From Axinella damicornis (lineage: Eukaryota; Porifera; Demospongiae; Axinellida; Axinellidae), in the NCBI GenBank assembly GCA_963931865.1, contig OZ007505.1, positions 20,994,074-21,058,073 on the forward strand: a DNA stretch of 64,000 nucleotides, given 5' to 3'. Positions within the stretch are counted from its first letter, which is position 1. Each line of letters starts with the position of its first letter. Below, piece by piece: positions 57,512-64,000 of the stretch. The position numbers and the translations under genes are program-made. The notes under the pieces were generated by a model that was given only the letters and a program-made list of their open reading frames with translations, had not been told where the DNA came from and did no database searches.

Positions 57512-60500
57512 CTAGTGCAGTTGATGGCGGTGGCTGCTTCTCCGCCGCCGCCTCTTCTGCTGTGTGCTTACATCCAAGCAGCCGGTGTTTCTGGCCACTC
57601 TGGACTGAAGTTCAGTGTTCAGCCTCTCAAGTTGGTTGGCTATTCTCTGTATGTCGGCACGGATCTCTTCTTGTTCTATAACCAAGTCCCTTTCAATGCG
57701 CTGCAAGCCTGTGCGTGTGACAGAGAGTGGGACAGTAGGCCAAGGGGTTACAGTTTGGTTAGAACTGGCCAAGTTATTGCCCAAGAATACCCACCTCCCC
57801 CTGTCCACGCACCTCAATCCCTCCATCCCCTTGTCCATGCACCTCGATCCCTCCATCCCCCTGTCCCACTCTCCTCCCCTTGACCTTACAGAAATGACAT
57901 GCAGGCCGTGATGGCTATGATGAGTGCCTGGATGGACACCCCAACTTGTTCTGTGTTCACTTGCTCATTCGAGTCCGTCATGGACCGCTCCATCTCTGCT
58001 GTTCCAAAATGACACTTTTTTCTCTGCAATGAAGGTTACTCACTTTCAACTTGCAGGAGCTGCTGTGCGGTTGTGCGTTGTAGGATGTTTGTCCTGTTCC
58101 TCAGATCGAGGGCCAGGTCAAGGTCCTCCCCCGACTGGCGATACTTTGTGGCAGCCTCGTTCTGTAAGACCCCGAACTGTCCTTCCAGCTCCTGGGTGTT
58201 CTGAAGGTGCAGTCAGCAGAGATCATCAGGGTTATCAGAACAGCTGGCACAGCACACTGTCAGCTATAAGAGCTTTGTTACCAGGGTGTTTGTACGCTGG
58301 ACAAACAACCTGGGGATGAGCATACCTGGCTCGTGCAGTATGCAACAAAACGTGGGGAAGAGAGCCTGGAAACGAGGTTGTCTACATGCTCTTCCTCCAT
58401 GATTCAAGATTCTTACCTCGTTGACTTGGCTGGCCAGCTGCTGCCCCTCGTCGGTGAGGTTCCTCGCCCTCTCCAGGTCCTGCTCGTTCTCGGCAATCCG
58501 TTGTCGGACCACCTCTAGCCGTGCCGTAAGGTTGGCAAGAAGAGCCCGTGTGTCATTCAGCGTTAGCTCTGTGGTGCTGAGGATGGGGTCGGTCTGGTGG
58601 GAGGAGGACAATCATTTAAGCTATAGCCTCACAGTATATAGAACCTTCTGACTCGTTGGAGCCTTGGGGAGTTGTCCATCATAGGCACTCAAGTACTAAT
58701 TAGAGTGGGTGTCCTTTGTATGTCCTTTAATTGAGAGGCTCCAATGTACATGCAGTTGAAAGGTTTTGTTAGTCGGAGGCAATCAATGATGAGTGGGAGA
58801 AACGTTCTCCTCTCTAGTAATTAACCTCTGCAATGGCTTCTTCTGCATTCATAATCAGTGTTTGGTCCAGTAATCCCTAGTAATCTTCAGTTGTCAAACC
58901 TCTGCAATGGTTTCCTCTGCACTCGTAATCAGCATTTCGGTCTGCCTGGCGGTGGCCTCACCCTGGGACTGCTGTGTTCGCAGTTGCCGTAGCAACTCCT
59001 CCAAAGCAGTGGCATTGGACACCACTACGTCTGCAAGTGCACTGTGGTACGTGGGGGGGGGGGGGGGGGGGGGGGACGCGAGTAGAACTGAGTTCCATAC
59101 ACCACAGACGTATCCATCAATACAGTATACTAACCACTAGGGCTGAAACAATATAGGCATAATTATACTTAACCTGCACACGTTTACTTGCTCAATACCA
59201 TGCAACCCCACCCCCCAAAAAGCAAGGCTAAACCTTGCTTTTCACTGCAATTTCCATACGTTTCATTGTACATAGCACACCCACTGCCCAATTACCACAC
59301 TCGTGACGTCCGTGCAGCCACTTTGTGCATGAGCAATGGTGGTCAGTGGGAAGGCAAAAGCACTCACAACATCACCCAGTCTACTACGGCGACCACAAAG
59401 GTGTAGTCAGAATCCTTGTGGGCCTTTCCTGAGAGATATACTGCCAACGACAGTCGCAGCAAGCACTCGAGCAAATGACAGCCAACGGGAAAAAGTGCTC
59501 ATAATTAACTCTACCACCAAGGTGAATTTCTGCACAATTACTACACATTAATTTTGGTCAGTGCACAATGTCGATCACGAGAGTATATATAGTCAGATTC
59601 TTAGTAGGCCATTCCCGAAGTTCACTAACTTAAAGCAGAACTACTAACCACATGCAACTTCCATTCTATGGCCATACATGTATGAGTTCTCCACATGCAG
59701 TGATCAGTGGCCATACATGTATGAGTTCTCCACATGCAGTGATGAGTGGCCGTACATGTATGAGTTCTCCACATGCAGTGATCAGTGGCCGTACATGTAT
59801 GAGTTCTCCACATGCAGTGATCAGTGGCTATACATGTATGAGTTCTCCACATGCGGTGATCAGTGGCCAAACATGTATGAGTTCTCCACATGCAGTGATC
59901 AGTGGCCATACATGTACATGTATGAGTTCTCCACATGCAGTGATCAGTGGCTATACATGTATGAGTTCTCCACATGCAGTGATCAGTGGCCAAACATGTA
60001 TGAGTTCTCCACATGCAGTGATCAGTGGCCATACATGTATGAGTTCTCCACATGCAGTGATGAGTGGCCATACATGTATGAGTTCTCCACATGCAGTGAT
60101 CAGTGGCCATACATGTATGAGTTCTCCACATGCAGTGATGAGTGGCCATACATGTATGAGTTCTCCACATGCGGTGATCAGTGGCCATACATGTATGAGT
60201 TCTCCACATGCGGTGATCAGTGGCCAAACATGTATGAGTTCTCCACATGCAGTGATCAGTGGCCATACATGTATGAGTTCTCCACATGCAGTGATCAGTG
60301 GCCATACATGTATGAGTTCTCCACATGCAGTGATCAGTGGCCAAACATGTATGAGTTCTCCACATGCAGTGATCAGTGGCCAAACATGTATGAGTTCTCC
60401 ACATGCAGTGATCAGTGGCCAAACATGTATGAGTTCTCCACATGCAGTGATCAGTGGCCATACATGTGTGAGTTCTCCACATGCAGTGATCAGTGGCCAT

Positions 60501-60851
60501 ACATGTGTGAGTTCTCCACATGCAGTGATCAGTGGCCAAACATGTATGAGTTCTCCACATGCAGTGATCAGTGGCCATACATGTACACGTACGAGTTCTC
60601 CACATGCAGTGATCAGTGGCCATACATGTATGAGTTCTCCACATGCAGTGATCAGTACTGCTCACTTTGCTGCCTGGGCCCTCCTCAGCGCCTCCTCGGC
60701 CCTCCGCCTCAGATCACTCTCATTCACACCTGCTCGCGTGAAGAATTCATCAATGGTAGCATTGATTGCCACCAGGAGGGCAGAAAACTGGGAGAGGATG
60801 GGGAGGGAGGGAGGGAGGGAGGGAGGGAGGATTGGAGGGAGGGAGGGGAGG

Positions 60852-60888
<37 letters not shown>

Positions 60889-62782
60889 GAGGAGGGGAGG
60901 GGGGGAGGGAGTCAATCTATAACCTGCTATGTTTGTGCAAGGACACATTTGTTATTACCTACTGGAAAATGGTGCACGATGATGTCATCACACAATCCCA
61001 ATTATAATTCTCAGTATACACAATGATGCACAGTGATGCACAGTGATGCACAGTGATGCACAGTGATGCACAGTGATGCACAGTGATGCACAGTGATGCA
61101 CAGTGATGCACAGTGATGCACAGTGATGCACAGTGATGTCATTCTATTTCTTTTACCTCTCCCACGTCCAGCATGAGGGACAGGGTCATGTTCTCCAGCC
61201 TCCCAATCTCGTTGGGATCAACCCGTGTCACATTCAACTCCCTCTCAATCTCAGAAATCAGCACTCTCAGATCACGCAGCAGCTCTTCTGCTTTGTCACG
61301 AGTGTCTGCGGCAAATTCTTCAGCTCTGCTTGAATCATTTCTGACCATTTCAGCTTCACCCAAAATCACTGCCAGAGCATCAACTTGAAACCGAATTCTC
61401 CCTAGCTTGTCTTCCACAACTGCAAGCGCTCTCCTGGAAACGTTCAAAGCTTCGGAGGCATCCGAAACAAGGCTATCACACCCCTCTCCCCCACACACAT
61501 CACAGCTCACACCCCCACACTCCCCCCCACAGGTACCATTTGACCCAGCACCACAAAGCCTCTGATTGGCTTCTTCAATCAGGTTCTCGAATGCATCCAA
61601 TCTCTGCCGGAGTATTGATAATCTCTCTGTATTGTTCCGCTGCCTGTCTTCAAAAGCACTGTCTTCACGCTTTGTGGTGAAGTTGGCAACAGAGGATTGG
61701 GTATCGGAGATCAACGTGGTCACGTTAGTGTTAATCAGCTGATCAGCTTCATCCGAACGTTCAAGGGCATCTCGAGCAAGATTGATGTAAAACGTTGGAT
61801 CAACCATTGTAAAGTTCATAGGTTGTGAAATGTTTTGGAATTCACTCTGGAGATCCATGAGTGTCTGGATTACAATGGTCAACTCATCCCTGATGCCTTC
61901 CGAAGTATTCTCCAGATTGCTCAACCGGTTCTGAATGAGGATGGCCCTGTCAATTAACATCTGGGTCTGGTTAATGAGGGTACAAATTCGAGAATGGTTT
62001 GATTGGACAACGATAGAGATAAAATCAATCTGACTCATATTCAGAACGACTCGAATTTGTTGTATGAGCTCGAAAAGAATGTCAAGTTGTGGACATTCAT
62101 CCTCACAAACTGTAGTGTTTGTGAAGTTCAACACTGAGACCAAGGTGACCGTCGTTTCCACCTCATCTTGTAGCTGGTCGATCCTCCGTGTCCACTGACC
62201 CGTGCACTCATCACACAGCTCACATGACGGGAAGACCCCGGTTGTGTTCCGCTGGCACAGGTCGCATGTTTCCCCCTCAACCCCTTCCCGGCAAATACAC
62301 TCTCCAGTTGAGTTGTTGCAGACAGCACTCGTAGTGCCATCCAGACGGCAGTCACACACTGTAATAGCAGAAGATTGTACTGATAACAGAACTACCAAGA
62401 ATGAAACGCAATCTCATTCCCAGACTCCCACGTTGGAGCTTGAGTTTAGGAATGAGACCAGGTGAAGTGGAGCAAATACTATACCTGTACAGCTTACCAA
62501 TGCAAGACCCATTTCCAGGGTTCCAGTAGCCATCTGCACACCGGTCACACCTTACACCAGCAAACCCTTCAATGCAGTCACATTGTCCATCGTCCTACAG
62601 GACAGGTCAAGCACATTGCTTTGAGCATAGCCGGTACAGAGAAAGCACAAAGCATTATGGTGGCATTTTAGACTATGATGACTTTATACTCTATTTCATT
62701 TCAGCAATGAACAACAGAACATGCAGATTGCATGTGTAGTTCAATATTCAGATCTGTATCACACACTCACCCACCCACCCAC

Positions 62783-62822
<40 letters not shown>

Positions 62823-64000
62823 CCTGCAGATTGTTGAACGTGCACTCACAGTGTTGCAGACACTCCCGACACTACCAGTGGGGTTACAGTCACATTCCAC
62901 ACAGACGTCAATTGTGAGGGAAGACGGACGATAGTAGCCCACCCGACACTCCTCACAGGACATGCCGACTGTGTTGTCTGTGCAGTTGAAACACACACCC
63001 GTCTCTGGGTCACATGATGTGGAGTGGAAATTACAGAAACACCGTACACAGCGGGCAAACTCCCCTCCAAAGGCCGGGTCGGTGGTGTATCCCCGTGCAC
63101 AGACTCCGCAGCGCGACCCCAGGCGGTTTCTGGGACAGAAACACTCCTCGACGTAGCTCACATTTTGTAGTGGCTGCTCTGCAAATTCATCTTGGGGTGA
63201 GTCTGTGGCGAAGTCCAGAGCTGTTTGGAAGAGGCGTACAGTCTTTGTCGTATTGTCCCCCTACATATGGAGAGAAAAGTCATGGAGACTGCTCTACCGA
63301 CTGGTTCAATTCACATCGAACTTTTGCTCACAGGAGGGAATTGGACCATGAGTCTTACGCTCCTAACACTGGTGAGCACTTTCTGGATCTCTCTCTCCTG
63401 GGCCTGCCGCATGAGGAAGCCAAGGTCAACACGGGCAGTTCCAGGGATCAATGGCAGCTGGAAAGTGAGGGAGGACTTCATGTTGAGGCACTGTACATTG
63501 ATTAAATCAACCACCCATCCCATTTACAAGTCATTATAGACACTGAACAATGGGTTACCCACCTTGCTCCCCCCCCCCCCCTCTCCCCCCTCCCCCTAAC
63601 CCCTTGCACCCTCCCTCCCCTTCCCAACCCCTTGCTCTCCGTCCTCTCCCCCCTCCCTCTAACCCCTTGCCGTCCGTCCTCTCTCCCCTCCCCCTAACCC
63701 CTTCCCCTCTGCCTGTCCTCCCTTGCCCCCTACTCACCTCCACCAGTTGAGGGTCTCTCTGGAGGCGGGGCAAGGGGAACACCACTCCGAGGCGGCGGTA
63801 CCCCCTTGGTCTACTCATAACCTCCAGAGAGGCTTCCCAGTCCCTACGCCCCACTGCCATGTCGGGTAGACTGATGTTGAGGAGCAGGTGCTGCCCGTAG
63901 GAGGTCCTCTTGTCGCCACAGTAACTCGACGGGAAGGAGACGATCAGGGAGGAAAAGCGGGTAGTTGCTTCCAGGAAGCCTCTGTGGGGTTGAGTGGGGG
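57512..64000 (-). CDS. Laminin chain (gamma-like domain order, beta-type knob), 3' part
   Basis: Minus-strand exons: beyond 64000 to 63738, 63490-63332, 63259-62850, 62594-62498, 62358-61157, 60787-60666, 59030-58900, 58593-58417, 58200-58044, about 57997-57890, and 57708-57512 (stop 57512-57514). The right-hand exons encode a laminin IV type A domain (SYGQHLLLNISLPDM, LMVQFPP). Laminin-type EGF repeats follow (CFCPRNRLGSRCGVC, CDPETGVCFNC, CDCIEGFAGVRCDRC, CICREGVEGETCDLC), then the coiled-coil entry (CDECTGQWTRRIDQL). A long heptad-rich region contains a Cys/Gly knob (RLCGAGSNGTCGGECGG, minus strand at about 61560-61475). The protein ends after a lone Cys (RNTGCLDVST) and a basic tail, with no LG domains. 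Many N-glycosylation motifs occur. Laminins are secreted trimers of basement membranes. The 3' end faces UTP20. Confidence 0.88.
58299..58380. repeat. Fold-back element, diverged
   Basis: caacctggggatgagcat and gagcctggaaacgaggttg show arm motifs of the CCTCGTTCCCAGG family with imperfect pairing in a laminin intron. Confidence 0.5.
59053..59075. repeat. G homopolymer (23 bp)
   Basis: Uninterrupted G run in the laminin intron just upstream (minus sense) of the exon at 59030. Confidence 0.88.
59667..60656. repeat. 39-bp satellite array in laminin intron
   Basis: About 25 tandem copies of a 39-bp unit (core catgtatgagttctccacat then gcagtgatcagtggc), with a few 6-bp expansions (tacatgtacatg). 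The unit is 13 codons and lacks stops in several frames, so open frames of 346 to 451 codons appear on both strands. These translate as pure 13-residue repeats and are not genes. Confidence 0.95.
60795..60912. repeat. GGGA repeat and G homopolymer
   Basis: Gggagggagg units followed by a 33-bp G run (60855-60887), in the laminin intron adjoining the exon 60787-60666; on the minus strand it is a C/T tract upstream of the acceptor. Confidence 0.9.
61022..61137. repeat. 10-bp tandem repeat
   Basis: Eleven near-perfect copies of gatgcacagt, ending about 20 bp before the laminin exon 62358-61157. Confidence 0.95.
62405..62462. repeat. Fold-back element, diverged
   Basis: atctcattcccagactccc and gtttaggaatgagacca pair imperfectly. 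Laminin intron. Confidence 0.6.
62764..62822. repeat. CCCA/CA microsatellite
   Basis: cacccaccc then CA run in a laminin intron, downstream (minus sense) of the exon ending 62850. Confidence 0.9.
63568..63732. repeat. C/T-rich minisatellite in laminin intron
   Basis: Imperfect units of cccctccccctaaccccttg across the small intron between the two laminin IV exons. Confidence 0.85.

Noticed and set aside
59667..60656. CRISPR-like array
   Set aside because: Repeats are directly adjacent with no unique spacers, and the genome is animal.
59625..61007. Three proteins of 346-451 residues with 13-residue repeats
   Set aside because: They are translations of the 39-bp satellite on both strands, with no codon bias or splice signals, inside a laminin intron.

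Overview
The window is nuclear DNA from an intron-rich animal. The supporting evidence is spliceosomal GT-AG exon structures, metazoan-only families (a GRIP-type multi-PDZ scaffold, a laminin chain), abundant CA/TG microsatellites and eukaryotic DNA transposons. The short genes, small introns, very tight gene spacing and the divergence of the proteins from vertebrate forms suggest a non-bilaterian or other invertebrate animal. A sponge is my best guess, but that is inference and nothing here proves it.

Layout, left to right. 1-2432 (+): the last exons of a GRIP-like scaffold, ending with its final PDZ domain. 2433-6090: mostly repeats (fold-back elements, a G-rich minisatellite, a MITE). 6094-6899 (+): a two-exon micropeptide gene resembling UQCC6/BRAWNIN. 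7156-10253 (-): a single-pass membrane protein with a tyrosine-motif tail that I cannot assign to a family. 10398-14007 (+): DALRD3. 14073-17983 (-): an unidentified Lys/Arg/Ser-rich protein with 24-residue repeats. 18114-20176 (-): the lysine methyltransferase EEF1AKMT2 (METTL10). 20476-57311 (+): a complete UTP20 gene of about 60 exons. 57512-64000 (-): the 3' part of a laminin chain running off the right edge.

Gene spacing is tight. The membrane protein and DALRD3 start 145 bp apart, divergently. EEF1AKMT2 and UTP20 start 300 bp apart, divergently. DALRD3 and the unidentified gene end 66 bp apart, and UTP20 and the laminin chain end 201 bp apart. Several genes act in translation or ribosome production (DALRD3 in tRNA methylation, EEF1AKMT2 on elongation factor 1A, UTP20 in the small-subunit processome, a tRNA-Leu gene), but this looks like housekeeping proximity and not an operon.

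The unusual material is almost all in introns. One UTP20 intron (35884-48750) has been inflated to 12.9 kb by a tandemly duplicated DNA transposon whose two copies carry different lesions. The left copy is interrupted by a second insertion holding a tyrosine-recombinase (Crypton-type) relic with an internally inverted segment. A short fold-back element family with TAGCCTCGTTCCCAGGC-like arms recurs more than a dozen times, and one copy appears to have grown into an 0.8 kb array of a 12-bp unit. A separate MITE family, a TTAA-flanked element and a perfect 34-bp palindrome also occur. I found no CRISPR array, prokaryotic operon or viral gene.
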